Shown here: positions 25,493 to 38,500 of the stretch, one piece after another
Numbering within the stretch: the stretch's first letter is position 1
Layout: the number at the start of each line of letters is the position of its first letter
Source: Dimorphilus gyrociliatus
Lineage: Eukaryota > Annelida > Polychaeta > Dinophilidae
Assembly (NCBI GenBank): GCA_904063045.1
Contig: CAJFCJ010000001.1
Location: forward strand, 2,983,501 to 3,047,500
Direction: 5' to 3'
DNA: 64,000 bases
Notes under the pieces: model-generated
The model's database searches: none
What the model saw: only the letters and a program-made list of their open reading frames with translations
What the model was told of the DNA's origin: nothing
Made by a program: the position numbers and the translations under genes

Positions 25493-27341
25493 ATTGCTGA
25501 ATGCAGAGATATTTTTTTTTCGCCAAGAAGGCCTTCAATGGCCTCTGTAAGAGATTAAGGCGGGCTTTTGTCAATAGGAGGATTATATAGCGAATAGTTA
25601 TTAGATAAAATAATTGTCTGTAGTTGAGTTTTATAGTCTTTTGAAAGCCTACGGAGTGTATTTAGACCTATATTTTTAATTTTTATAAGATTTTCTACTG
25701 ATAAGAAGAATCTATAAAACAAAATGTGACTGTTTGTATTTACTTTTAAGTATAGAGTTGCGATGTAAGTTTCATTTCAAGAAGGCTTTTAAGTCTTTAC
25801 ATAATAATCATAATAATAGAAAGTATAAAATAAAACACTTAATGATTTACTAAGTGAACAAACCAATAAGAATTGACAAGCCTCTTACTTAAAATCTATT
25901 ACTCTATTTACTTTTTTCATTCCCTAAATGAATAGAAAAAAAAATAGAAAATATATGGAAATTCTTAAAGGATTGAAGTACTTCCCATACAGTATATTAA
26001 TAAAGATTATCTATGTTATTCTTTGGAATTAAATTAATTATAGGTATTTGTTGAAATTTCTATGTTCAGTGTGAGAAAGAGGGGGAGAAACTATACAATA
26101 TTATTTCTTCTATTACGAAGAATATCAAGTTTTATTTCATCAATCATTTACGCCTTTACGATTATGTCTAAATGGGAGAATTACTTACTAAATTCATAAA
26201 TGTGTTGTATACAATCATTTCTCGTCATATCAAAAGTAGTAATCTATTTAAAAAACACCTAAGCCACCCTAATACTCTAAAATCCCATATTATTACATAT
26301 CTTTAATTAGATATATCCTTTTCTGGTGGAAAAAATTTACTTTCTCATTTAGATAATCATCAAAAGTAATCGCTAGCTGTTACTATCAATAACCTTTATG
26401 CTTATATAATTAATATATGTATATGTATATGTAAAATAAAACTATATCTATATTTCATTTCCACTTACCTGATAATACAATTTTACAATAAATTAAATCC
26501 TAACAATTTCTATAATTTCATATTGATTGCCTACATAGTTTGTTTGAGAATTACGTGATTGTAAGGTAAATTCATTTTATTAAAAAATTTAATTTGAATT
26601 ATGAATATTCATATTGTGATTATGCTCTATATGTTATATAATAATAAGAATGTTATTAATGTATATATATATAAATGTATATATATACAAAGTTAAAAGT
26701 CGGAAAGTATTGATATTTTTTCAAGTGATTTGTAAACAATATATAAATAAAAAAATTGATTAGGATAGGTTGAGGTAGTAAACACATTTCTGGATAACAA
26801 GGAGAGGAAAATACTAAGTTCATTATTTATTAAATATCATTCAAATTAGTGCAGTACGGTGGATATAGATAAAAAAATTTAAATAGTTTTCTAAAATATT
26901 CCTTTTCTCTTCTCTCTCTCTCTCTCTTCTCTTCCTTTCTGTTTTCTCCCACATTTTTTGAGGTTGTAAATGAATTTTTTATTCTAACCTTGCGGTAATT
27001 GCAAAAAAAGAGAGAGAACGTAATGTTTAATTCTCTACAATATACTTTTCTTCTATGCCAATATAAACTTGAATTATTTCATGTAATTTCTGATATAGAT
27101 AGATGTATAGAGATTGTTTTCGGTTCTTGTCTTTGGTACTTACTGCTTTTAGCAGCTGAACCACATTGATTTTCTTTTTTTTGATGGATGAAAACTGGGT
27201 TCTTCGTGTTAACATTTCAAAAAAAAAAACAATTATTATGACTACCAATCAAAAATAGTTTAGAGCCGAAAGAGGTGTTTCTAGGCAGGGAGAAAAACAA
27301 CTTTTCTTCAAGTATACATTCATATTAAAGCTTTCGTTTCT
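25493..27341. other. Intergenic, no gene seen
   Basis: AT-rich. It includes a CT-rich tract at about 26902-26940 and a minus-strand open stretch at 27248-27027 that looks low-complexity, without start context or homology. Confidence 0.55.
26902..26940 (+). repeat. (CT)n-rich microsatellite
   Basis: Pyrimidine tract with a pure CT core, interrupted by TTCT units. Confidence 0.75.
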
Positions 27342-28118
27342 TTAAGCTGTGTTTGTTCTCTGTGTATTAGGGTTAGATAAAATATCTTCGTAGGAAGGCA
27401 ATCTGTCGTCGACTACTTCATCGTAGGAAGGCGGTTCTAGTCTATTTTCGTTGCTAACATTTATATGAACACCAGGTGCTGCCACGAGAATTGGCAGTCC
27501 ACCCACCCTACTTGAAACCCTTCCATCTTCTAATCTACCTAGTGGAAGTTGCTCGACAGGAGCGTCTATCACTACCGTTGTTCTAGACGCCGATCTATAC
27601 TTTTTTAACATAATTGAACAAACTAAAAATAATAATGTTATAGGTAAGACAAGACAGATGATATAGTAAATTCTTTTTGTTGCTCCATCAGTATAATTCG
27701 AACAAGTGAAATATGTTTCACATTTGGTATTTAAATCTCTTCGACAAATTTCCGATTGGGCAAGACACTCGTATCCGCATCTTATAAAACCCATTGCACA
27801 GCCTTCCTCCGGACAGTATAAGTCTCTAGCTATACACCGTGGGTATCCCGTATAACATTTCTTCTCGTTCGAACTACACTTTGAACAGGCGGTGAAGAAG
27901 AGATGTGTCTCTACGCACGAGAACGTACTGGAACACCATTTCATATCAGGACCACAATTTGCAAACGGATAGTCATATTCACATTTGGATATATCCGAAG
28001 TTTTGTCTATGCATCTGCCATTAGGACATCTCATCTTTCCATTGGGACAAGAATCAATCATTCCTCTAACTCTTAATAAACTAATTAACGTAAGAACCAA
28101 TATATTTGATGTAGACAT
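27342..28118 (-). CDS. Cys-rich type I membrane protein with PPxY and LPxY tail motifs
   Basis: One uninterrupted 258-aa frame. It starts with a signal peptide (MSTSNILVLTLISLLRVRG) and a Cys-rich ectodomain of about 120 residues with LDL-receptor-A-like spacing (CPNGKMRCPNGRCID, CIARDLYCPEEGC, MGFIRCGYECLAQSEIC). A membrane helix lies at about residues 150-171 with a basic stop (KKYR). The cytosolic tail of about 85 residues holds PPSYDEV (229-235) and LPSYEDI (240-246), typical ligands of WW domains in NEDD4-type ubiquitin ligases. Vertebrate LDLRAD4 and PMEPA1 have a comparable layout of membrane helix and PPxY tail, but I do not claim orthology. The gene is intronless among intron-rich neighbours. 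A poly-C/(CT)n tract lies about 130 bp upstream. Confidence 0.75.
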   Translation of the reverse strand: MSTSNILVLTLISLLRVRGMIDSCPNGKMRCPNGRCIDKTSDISKCEYDYPFANCGPDMKWCSSTFSCVETHLFFTACSKCSSNEKKCYTGYPRCIARDLYCPEEGCAMGFIRCGYECLAQSEICRRDLNTKCETYFTCSNYTDGATKRIYYIICLVLPITLLFLVCSIMLKKYRSASRTTVVIDAPVEQLPLGRLEDGRVSSRVGGLPILVAAPGVHINVSNENRLEPPSYDEVVDDRLPSYEDILSNPNTQRTNTA

Positions 28119-28254
28119 CGCCTTAGAGATACACCAAATGAAACTAACACTTGTGACCTTGACCGTAGCTCAGCCTGGCGGTTAATCAATAAAATAATTC
28201 AGAGATGGCATCTAGTGAGCGTTTCTCTCTGTACTGAAAACTTTTTTCCCTGTG

Positions 28255-28256
28255 CC

Positions 28257-28293
<37 letters not shown>
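28255..28293 (+). repeat. Poly-C followed by (CT)n
   Basis: Thirteen C then about twelve CT units. It lies in the upstream flank of the minus-strand Cys-rich gene, where the transcribed-strand equivalent is (AG)n followed by poly-G. Confidence 0.9.
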
Positions 28294-29244
28294 TCTTTCT
28301 CGTGTCTTTCAGTCTGTCTAAACTTTAGTTAGTGTTTGCCCTTTTCTCAGTACAAAGTATTAAAATACAAAATTATTTAATGAATATTTATAAAAAACAT
28401 AAATCGAGTACCGTTTCCCCCAAAATAATAATAAAAAGAAAATCGAATACATTCAAACGGAAACAATTAAAATATAAAATATGACTGTTATAAAACTTAC
28501 AGAGCGTTGCGTAATATATCTTATTTGTAGCAAATTTTTCAATTATTCAACGAGTTTTCCAACTGTTAGTTGTTTAGTAGTTTACTATCAAGTATTAAAG
28601 GAGTATAGTTATATATACTAATATATCTATATATATATATATATAGAATAGTACTAAAAATGAAAGGGAAGAAGAAATACAAAGGAGAAATGAAAGAAAA
28701 AAGTAGAAGAGAGAAATAGAGTTAAAAGACATTAATTATTAAATTAATAACGAAACGAAGAATGATTAGTCAAATCACGATATACATACACACTATATAT
28801 TTGTATAGCATTTCTTTTATTAACTAAATGTAACAAAGTTTATTGGGAATTCGACATAAAGGAAGAGAAGGGCAAAAATATAGAATAGTTAGAGGGTAGG
28901 ATTGAAAGGATGCTTTCTTTATTTCTCTTTGAGCCAATAATACATTCAAATCGGTTGTTGGATACTTGCTATTACATTTAGAGAAAGAAAAGACAAATTA
29001 GGTTATCTATTTGTTCGCCGAAAGTAACATATAGATATATTTTGTACATTAAATGAAAAATGTTCTCTCATTAACAAGAAAAATTTATCTTTTAAAAGAA
29101 ATAAATAAACAAAACAACAAATAAAGTTACAAGATAAACATAGATGTTCTATGCGAATGTCCATGTGGAATAATATTCCTTTTATTATATTTATATTGAA
29201 ATTCAATTTAGTTTAAAACGTTTCTTGCTGTAAACGAAAAAACT
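28294..29244. other. Intergenic between divergent genes
   Basis: Shared upstream region of the minus-strand Cys-rich gene and the plus-strand carboxylesterase 1. It contains a TA tract at about 28618-28646 and GA-rich sequence to about 28720. No coding exon seen. Confidence 0.55.
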
Positions 29245-31863
29245 ATGTTCAGAAGAATTGTATTATTGACTATTTTTCTAACAGTGTCCACTGAAGATAT
29301 TATTGTGGACACACAATGGGGACAAGTTACAGGACATACTGTTGATTTGTCCGATGGCACTAAAATTAATAGCTTTTTGTCAATTCCTTTTGCTAAACCT
29401 CCTACTGGCAACCTACGTTTCATGGTAAATGTATTCTCTCTTATTTATTTAACATTTCTATCTTAATTGTATCCTCATTTCTTAATGATAATAAAAAGAA
29501 TTTCTCACTTCTAGCCTCCAGAGAATCCAGATAGATGGGAAAATTATGTTGCCGATTCTTTAGGACCTGTTTGTCCTCAAGGATCTGCTGGAGTATTGTT
29601 GCTCACTCATCCTTTGTGGGATTCATTTGATGAAAATTGCCTTCATTTGAACTTGTACGCTCCAAATACCACGTCATCAAGTGAAGGGTATCCAGTCATG
29701 GTAAGCTTTGCACTATTTTGCAGACTACAACTTATTTGTTATTTGTTATATTTCGTGAAAAATAGGTTTGGTTCCACGGCGGTGGATATACAAGTAGTGG
29801 CAATATTCAATACCCAGGTCATTTCTTAGCTTCTAAAGGGGTCATTGTTGTCGTTCCTAATTATCGTCTTGGACATTTAGGTAGACTAACGATACATTTA
29901 CTAAACAGTAAATTGACATTTTTGATAATATAATACAGGATTTATGTCAACTGGCGATTCTACAGTTCCTGGTAATATGGGTTTATTGGATCAAAGAAAA
30001 GCTTTAGAGTTTATTAGAGATAATGTCGCTAATTTTGGAGGAAATCCTAATAAAGTTACTTTATTCGGTCAATCTGCGGGAGCTAGTAGCGCGGCTCTTC
30101 ATATGTTAATGCCAGAATCAAGAAGTAAAAAAAAAAACAAAGTTTACTATTTAAATGTCACGCATTGTATATAAATTTGCTCTTTAGGTCTATTTCACCA
30201 AATTATTCAAGAATCGGGTGTGGCAATATCTCCATGGGGCTATAATGAAGAATTTCAAGAACCTGAAAAATATACAGAAGAGGCAAACATCTTATCTAAT
30301 TTAATCAAATATTTGATATTTAGCTCTATAATATAAATTTCATGTTTTCTTATCTTGCTAGGTTGCTAGAAAATTAAATTGTACTAGGCCGACAACAGCA
30401 GAAATGATGGATTGTTTACGAGATGTCGATGCTGAAACTTTGAGGACGACTCCATTCGATTGCAAGGTATTTTAAAGAAAACTAGATAAATATTATCTAT
30501 GGCCGTATATTTTGAAAAATAGGCTGGAACTCTTTGTCAAGGATTTGCTCCCGTAGTCGATGGAACTATTCTACCCAGGGATCCTCTTCAAATGAGGGAG
30601 GAAGAAGATTATAAAAAGTGTCCAATTTTGAGTGGACAAACAACCGAAGATGGATCATTGTATACAATTGCTTGTAATTTTTCTTTAGTTTGTAAATACG
30701 CAATCGTTATTAATTATTAGTCGGTATTCTCCTCTTATTATATAGTGGTTCCCGATGCTGTGGAAGGACCCCTAAATATCACAACGTTTAACGAAAATAT
30801 AGATAGATTAACCTCGTATTTCGCTCAAACCTTTCCGAATAGGAAAGATGACGCAATTGCTATTCAACGTTTCTACTATTCGAACTGGGACGATTTGAAC
30901 GATGGTGAAGCCAATAGACAAAAAATCAATGAAGTAAGTATTACACCTATTTCACAGAATTACTTCAATTATTGATTAAATAAAGATGATAACCGATTTT
31001 GCGTGGGGATGGTGCGGAGATCTGCAAGCTAAGCAGCAATCTGAACACGACGATGTTTACATGTACTTGTTCGGATTTAGGAGTAAGCAGGCGGATGATA
31101 TTGTTCCTCCTTGGATGGGTAAGTTAACTAGATTTTTTAAAAATTGGAATAGAATATCTGTTTTATAACTAATAGAAACATATTAACAGGCGTTCCGCAT
31201 AATGGAGAACTACCTTACGTTTTCGGATATCCATTGTTGGAGGTAAAATCTCTTATTAGGCGTACATTTCTCAAATAGAAGACATATCTTATTTAATTTA
31301 TTACAGAGAAATCCAAATGTAAGGCAAGATCAAGAAATGTTTTTCGATTTTATTCCATGGGATAATCTGGATGTAGAATTTTCAGAATATGTTCAAACTT
31401 TATGGACAAATTTTGCTAAAACTGGGTACATGATCTAATTTAAAGAACTTTTAGAGTTCATTCAATAAAATAATTAAGTAAAAGGTTTCTAACTAGATTT
31501 CTCCCTTTTTTTTTTTAGAAATCCAACTCCTACACCAGTAAAACCACCCGGTGACCAACCGGAAACCAACTGGCAAAAGTTTACTAAAACAAACAAAAAC
31601 TATTTGTATATTACTGACAATGATGTAAATATGAAAGTTAATTATAGGCAAAAAAGTCACGCCTATTTCAGAGAATTACTTCAATATCTAATAAATAGTG
31701 AGCCAGGTGAGAGCCTAAATAACCTTTACAGCTCTAGGCATCAAACGTGTCTTGTATTTTAACAGGGAAAAAAATTAACGCTAAGCCCTGGGCAAAGAGT
31801 ATGACTTCCGATACCATAGAAAAGGCCTACAGCAAATTAGGAAGAAAGTTCATGAGAGGATGA
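29245..31863 (+). CDS. Secreted carboxylesterase/cholinesterase-like 1
   Basis: Thirteen exons encode 598 aa: 29245-29424, 29515-29700, 29766-29880, 29939-30124, 30188-30282, 30362-30466, 30523-30673, 30746-30933, 30986-31118, 31190-31242, 31307-31425, 31519-31706, 31766-31863. A signal peptide ([15 protein letters not shown]) precedes a type-B carboxylesterase fold: PFAKPP, the EDCLxL-like [12 protein letters not shown], the oxyanion motif HGGGY, the serine elbow FGQSAGAS (Ser206), the acid in TEDGS (Asp332 or neighbouring Glu331) and the His loop [13 protein letters not shown] (His450). All three catalytic roles can be filled, so it should hydrolyse carboxyl esters. There is no C-terminal anchor signal. 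The donor of intron 5 is GC (30283), unlike GT in the paralogue. An AATAAA lies at 31877-31882. It stands in direct tandem with carboxylesterase 2. Confidence 0.93.
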
Positions 31864-32346
31864 TAAAGACATTTTTAATAAACTAATTAGAGAATTGATT
31901 GAAGTTTATGCATTGTTAAAGAATTATAGTAATAATATCATAGGAACAGAGTTAATATTATAGCTATAAATATACACTAATATATATATAGTTACTACAT
32001 ATAGATACTATATACAGATATGTGAAAGTATCTTATACAGTAATAATTCATTATCATTATATACACAAGAAATGATGTATTTATCTAATATTTCATAAGA
32101 AATATAGAGAAAATACCAACTAAGTAACTAATTACATATAAACTGACATTCTTATTTTAAGAAGTAAAAACCAGTAAAAGAGAAGATAGCATTTTTAACC
32201 TTGGAAAAGGTATATATACAGTATATTTATGTATATATATATATGTAGGCCTATGCATACTTTTTTTGAGAATAGCCAGATGGTTTCCAAAAAAAAGGTC
32301 CTTTAATAGAAACGAATTGTTTAAAAAAGTTTCTTGCAACGATATA
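31864..32346. other. Intergenic between tandem esterases
   Basis: Short AT-rich spacer with the poly(A) signal of gene 1, TA tracts and a TATACAGTATA palindrome at 32215-32225. No further gene. Confidence 0.6.
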
Positions 32347-34984
32347 ATGAACCTTAAATATTTAATTGTCGCAGCAGTATTTACATTTGTTTCTTCCCAA
32401 GATGTTGTTGTTAGAACTGAGTGGGGTAATGTAACAGGTCATGTTGTTGAGTTGGCTAATGGAAATAAAATCAACAGCTTTTTAGCTATACCTTATGCTA
32501 AACCTCCAGTGGGAAACTTAAGATTCTTGGTAAATAATTTTCAAGTAAAATATGTAATCTAATTATCTGTCGATTGAAAGCCTCCTGTAGATCCAGAGAA
32601 ATGGGATAACTTTGTAGCTGATTCTCTAGGAGCCGCTTGTCCCCAGGATCCAGTTGGTTTTATATGGTTTACTCATCCCGGTTGGAATCTTTATGAAGAA
32701 GATTGTCTCAATTTGAATATCTTTGCTCCTAATGAATCTCCACCGGCATCAGGCTATCCAGTCATGGTAAAACACAACTTTTACATAGAAATTAATAATT
32801 TTCTTTATAATCGACAATATTCTTGTTCGTTTTCTTAGGTCTATATTCATGGAGGCGGTTATGTTTTCAGTGCCAATGTCCAGTTTCCATGTCATTTTTT
32901 GGCTGACAAGGGAGTTATCGTAGTTGCTATTAACTATCGTCTTGGTCATTTAGGTACGCTATTGATAAACTATTTAGATTGTATCGTATTGAAAATTTTG
33001 CAGGATTTATGTCGACGGGAGATAATACTGTTCCAGGTAATATGGGATTGCTTGATCAACGTAAAGCGATGGAATTTGTTAAACAAAACATAAAAAATTT
33101 TGGAGGAAATCCAGATAAAATAACTTTATTTGGTGAATCAGCTGGAGCATCAAGCGTCGATTTGCATACATTATTACCAGAATCAAGAGGTTTATTAACA
33201 ACAACACTTTTTAAAGAACTCTATGACAAAACTTATTATTATTCTAAGATCTTTTCCATCAAATGATTCAACAATCGGGAACTGTAGAATCCCCTTGGGG
33301 TTATTTGAATGCTAAACATAAACCCGAAGAATATACTGAAGAGGTATTCTTTTGCTTTAACTAGAAATTAGGTTATATATATGTATGCGTGTGTGCACTT
33401 GCATAGGTCGCCGGGAAATTAAATTGTTCGAGACCAACTACTGAAGAAATGATGGACTGCTTAAGACTCATAGACCATAAGACGTTGAGAGAAGCCAGTT
33501 TTACTTGTAAAGTAAATAGATGTTATTAATTCTCTTCCAAAATTGCTATTTACCTTCCAACATTCTAACAGCCAGGTTTATGGTGTGTAGGTTTTGGACC
33601 AGTTATTGATGGGGATATTTTACCAAGGGATCCAGTCGATATGATAAGAGACGGAGATTATAAGAAATGTCCTTTATTATCTGGAATAATGTCAGAAGAC
33701 GGCGTTACCTTCATTGCTAATTGTAAAAATCTTTAAATAGACTTTTAGATTATATAATAAATTTGCATTTTTGACCTAACTAGTTATACCGGAACTCTAT
33801 AATGGACCAGTAAATGGAACCCGATTTGACGAATATCTAGAAAATATAGTTGACTATGTCAGTCAAAATTTTCCATCCAGAAGAAATGATCTAGAAGCTC
33901 TGTTCAAATTCTATTATAGGAATTGGGATGATCTTGAAGACGGAGAAGAAAACAGACAAACGCTTATCAAAGTAAGTAAGCTTAGCTCCTTGAATAAGTA
34001 AGAAAGATGAAAATTGCAAACTAAAGGCGTGACTATTATCAAAGATCGCTACAGACAGCATATTCGGCGCTCCTTTTGATCGACAAGCTAAAGTAAGGTC
34101 AACTGACAGCGATGTATACAAATTTATATTTTCGTATAAGAGTAACAACGCCGGTGACATCATTCCAGAATGGTTTGGTAATAATTAATTAATAAATAAA
34201 AACACGATTATTTGATAATAAATTCAGAATTAACGTTGTAACATTTTAATAATTCCTTTAAATAAGGTGTACCACATGTTGGAGAAATTCCGTACGTTTT
34301 CGGATATCCTTTATTGGAAGTAAGGAAATAAGTATACATTCAAAGAGTATAGTGTTTACTAAGCTTAAAATTTGTACAGAAAAATCCTCAAGTAAGACAG
34401 GATATGGATATGTTTTTTGATTTTATAGAATGGGATGAATTGGACGTTAAATACGCCGATTACGTTGCTACTTTATGGACAAACTTTGCTAAATACGGGT
34501 TAAACCATAAACAATCCATTAATTTTTTTCTCTCTCTCCCACTCTCTTTCTCTCTCTCTCTCTACATATATTTTCATAAACTTAAATAAATCACGCATTT
34601 ACATCAACAGAGATCCTACCCCATCACCGGTATCTCCACCTGTTGGACAAGTTCCAACCAATTGGTTAAATTTTACAAAAAGCGATAAAAATTATCTATT
34701 CATGGGCCAAAATAATATAAATAATAGAGAAAATTATCGACAACAACCTATTGCCTTTTGGGATAAATTAATTCCTTACTTTTTTCAAAATACCTCAGGT
34801 ATGAAAGAAATAAACGTTATCTAATAGATAGAAAACTTTATTATATATAACTTATATTCTAATAGGTGAAAGAAAATTAAATCATTTTACTTTCTCTTCA
34901 AATATTCTTGAGAAAAAGTTGGAATGGATTAAAGATCATGCTAAAAAGCGTCTTGTTAAAAAGCTATTACCTTTAATTGTTTAG
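32347..34984 (+). CDS. Secreted carboxylesterase/cholinesterase-like 2
   Basis: Thirteen exons encode 606 aa: 32347-32529, 32581-32766, 32839-32953, 33004-33189, 33249-33343, 33407-33511, 33572-33722, 33784-33971, 34045-34177, 34267-34319, 34380-34498, 34611-34798, 34866-34984. Eleven exon lengths equal those of gene 1; only the first (183 against 180) and last (119 against 98) differ. The start is placed at MNLKYLIVAAVFTFVSS because that is a clean signal peptide; an upstream in-frame extension lacks one. Key residues are EDCLNLNIFAPN, HGGGY, FGESAGAS (Ser207), SEDG (Asp333) and GVPHVGEIPYVFG (His451). The last exon is Lys-rich and diverges from gene 1. AATAAA follows the stop directly (34985-34990). 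Product and substrate cannot be told apart from sequence. Confidence 0.93.
34529..34562 (+). repeat. (CT)n tract in carboxylesterase 2 intron 11
   Basis: Pyrimidine dinucleotide run with CCCA and TTT interruptions, inside the 112-bp intron; it makes that intron one of the longer ones of the gene. Confidence 0.75.
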
Positions 34985-35516
34985 AATAAATGAAATTAAA
35001 TTATATTTGACTTTCGTGAAGAGTTTGTAAACTCAAATGTAATATTAATTGTAAATAAAACATCAAGTAAAGTTTATTTTATATATTAATGTCAATAAGT
35101 AACTGAGATATGCATATTTGTTAGGCCTAAAACATAATGATTGTTGCTAAGGAACTCGTGACTGTTCAAGGCATAGATATCAGAGATTAACGAAATATAC
35201 AGAATATACTTTCAATAGGAAATTGTTGATTTCGCCTGATCTAATCCCATTTTAAATACTAGGAAAACGAATATTAATATACGAGAGACCCTAATATTAG
35301 TACACATAATCAATATGTCTGACTCGTTGCTATGCTAATCGTCGATTCTTGTCGATCTATATCGAAGAGCAATTTATAAAAAGAATCTACTGAGTAAGCA
35401 TGCGAATTTTGAACAATCCTAATTCAACTAGTTTTTTGCTAACCTTTCATTTTTCTTAACCAGAACTAGAATAAAAAGGATTTTATTGCCATATCATCAA
35501 CGGTTTATATGCAAAG
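34985..35516. other. Intergenic/promoter region of the DUF4062 gene copy A
   Basis: No coding exon. It ends with a strong acceptor-like site (TTTTTCTTAACCAG, AG at 35462-35463) 53 bp before the ATG of copy A, so a 5'-UTR intron or trans-splice site may lie here. Confidence 0.5.
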
Positions 35517-38500
35517 ATGAATTATCCAAAAGAGTTGAAGGAGCCTAAAGTGTTAAGAATATTTTTTTCATCTCCATTCAATGGTATGGAGATAGAGAGA
35601 GAAGAATTAACGAAAAGATATTGGCCAAGAATACAATCTCTTTGCAAGTATATTATTTCAAACTATCATATATTCTCCATTCTATAAACCTGAATTATAC
35701 AGTGTACATGGACTACAGTTTCGTGCTGTTGATATGAGGTGGGGAATCACTTCGCAAAGTTCGGATGCTGCTAGAGTCATTCAGATTTGCCTTGCAGAAG
35801 CTGCAAGATCTGATATATTTGTTGGATTTTATGGGCAAAGATACGGATGGCATGGCGAAAATGATAAAACTCTTCAAAAGAATTTTGATAATGCATTACC
35901 AAGCTTTCCGTGGATTGATAAATATAGAGATAGGAGTGTTACTGAATTAGAATTTTTAGCAGGACATTTGAACAATCCCGGAAAAATTCCAGCATGTTTA
36001 TGCTTTCGAGATAAGGTATCTCCTAATTTATAGCAATAATAATCAACATAAGAGATATTTTTATCTTTTTTATCCGTTTAATAACTAAAACAAAATGCGT
36101 GCAGAAATTTGACGACAAGAAAGTAGAAGAAGCAGAAAGAGTAGACAAAAAAGCTGCCAACAAATGGAAAATTGAGAGTGAAGTTGCCGAATTAAGAATG
36201 AATGATTTGAAAAGAAGAGTAAAGGAAACTGAAGACGCAGTAAGTTATATCATATGAAATAGCAATAGAGCATCTTAAATCATATTATTCTCAGGCCTTA
36301 GGAGTTGATATCTGCTATAAAACTCCTGAAGAGGTAATGAATTCAAATATCTATACTAATATCATTAATTTAATATCAATTATATTTTGAAAGGGAGCAA
36401 AGTTCATGTTCGATTGCATCTGGAAACATTTAAATGATTATTTATTAATTCATTTAAGATCGACTGGTGAACAATCAAGACTATTAAAACAATTGACTCT
36501 GCATAGTCAATTTACTGAAAGCCGATGTAAGATTTATGAAGAGGATCAAACACTTTTGGATAAGTTGTCAAATTATATCAACAGTAACAATAACATTAAA
36601 TACATTTAAGTAGAAGATATAAAATAGTTAACTACTCTTTGTAGCATCCAACTCAAAACCTATATGTATAGTTGGAGAATCTGGAATTGGAAAGTCAGCC
36701 CTACTATCAAACTGGAAAGTATCGTATTCTCAGAAGAACAACGACGAAGTACTATTCCTGTATCATTTCGGTTGTGCTAAAGGATCAACATCAATCGGGA
36801 GCTTTTTAGCAACTGCTTCAGCATATCTAAATGATATTCTTATCGAAAGAAAACAAACTAAAGATTTCTTTGAAATATCCGACAAGAAAGAATTAGTTCG
36901 AAGTTTTCAAAAGATTTTGAATGATTTTAATGAAGAGTTTAAAAGAAAGCCGATAATAATAATAGATGGATTAGATAAATTAGAGATTGATAAAAGTACA
37001 GCTCCATTTTTCTGGTTTCAAACAAATATCTTACCTTTGGGACATTTTATATTATCAACGAATATTAATGATTCAACACACTTAAAAGTGATAGATGAGA
37101 GAGGATACGATAAATATGAAGTATCCGTTCTCTCTAAGGAGAGAAAACAAGCTTTTTGCACGGTATGATTTATTAAATAATTATTATTTTATAATATCGG
37201 AGAGATTATCAAAGTTTTATATGAAATAGAAAACGTTGAAAGGATATTCAAAAGAATTTTCAGAAAGTCAATTAAACAGTGTAGTTGAAGTTAAACAAAC
37301 TGAAAATCCATTATATCTAAAGGTATTTGTGGAGGTTTGTATTGAGAAATAAGAAAAACTCTCTTTTCCTAATCATGTCTTATTTATTTAAATTGATTTG
37401 AAATAGGAAATTTGCTCTTTCGGATACTTTAGATTACTTGATGAGAAAATTAGTGATCTCTTAAGTGCGTCTACCAGTACTGATCTGTTTGAAAAAGTAT
37501 TGATTAGACTTGAAGCTGATTACAATGATGAAAATAATCCCACGTTTATTCAAGACGTTTGTTTTCTTTTTTGTATAATTTTATATATTGAATTTCAATA
37601 TCTAATGTTTGCATTTGAATAGGCTTTGTGCAGTCTTTTACTAACAGAATACGGATTATCAGAGAAGGATATTTTAGATTATTTAAACGTTGACCAACAC
37701 GTATGGGTTCCATTTTTTTTCTCCATAGAGAAGTTTCTAATAATACGAAACGGAATGTTACAGTCAGTAAATAATTGAATTATCTTGAAATACGGTTAAA
37801 ACGAATAAGAAACTTTGTTTAGAATTTCTATCAATGAATTTGGATTAGCGATTAAAGCAAAATACTGTCCAACTGATGAACTATTGTATGTATTTTCAAT
37901 AATTGTTTATTAATTTAATCTATTATAATGTTTATTGAAAAGGCAACGTTCAACTCAAAAATTGGCAGTTTTCTTATATTCTCAATTTGAGGTACAGGAG
38001 GAGGAGGAGGAAGAGGAGGCGTTACATAGTAATTTCTATATATATTTTTGTATTAGAAAAAGAAAAAGACGGGAGAAAATATGGAATCAGTATTGATGGA
38101 CGAGTTACCTCTTCTTCTCATGAAATTAAATGATAAAGAGAAACTATTGGAGTTTGTCACAACAGAAAATGTTATTAACTATTACAAGTAACCATCATTA
38201 ATGTAATATTTTAATGATGAATATAAATATTTCTTATTTTCCTTCTTTAGAAACAAAGTTAACGCAATTCTGGAATTCTTTTCGAAATTTACATCGGACG
38301 AATTGTATAAAGCATTTTCAAAATTCATTAATAACACTGTTTGTTATAACTATATTGAAAATGAAAGAAACTTTTCAGAGGATGATTTTGTAGCAAAGGT
38401 AATCAATTAGATCTATATATAAATAGTTTATACGTTTTTGATATTAATATAAATCTCTTTATATCTTTAAGTCAATTGATCTCTTGATTTCGTTAAAAGA

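Noticed and set aside
27027-27248. Minus-strand frame with Lys-rich middle
   Set aside because: It starts in a poly-A/T stretch and lacks homology; the single donor-like GTAAGT inside may belong to a noncoding exon, but nothing confirms it.
29208-29423. Minus-strand frame opposite carboxylesterase 1 exon 1
   Set aside because: Antisense shadow of a real exon with signal peptide and family motifs on the plus strand.
32266-32346. N-terminal extension of carboxylesterase 2 upstream of MNLKY
   Set aside because: In frame, but basic and without a signal peptide; starting there would bury the clean signal peptide. The paralogue also starts directly with its signal peptide.
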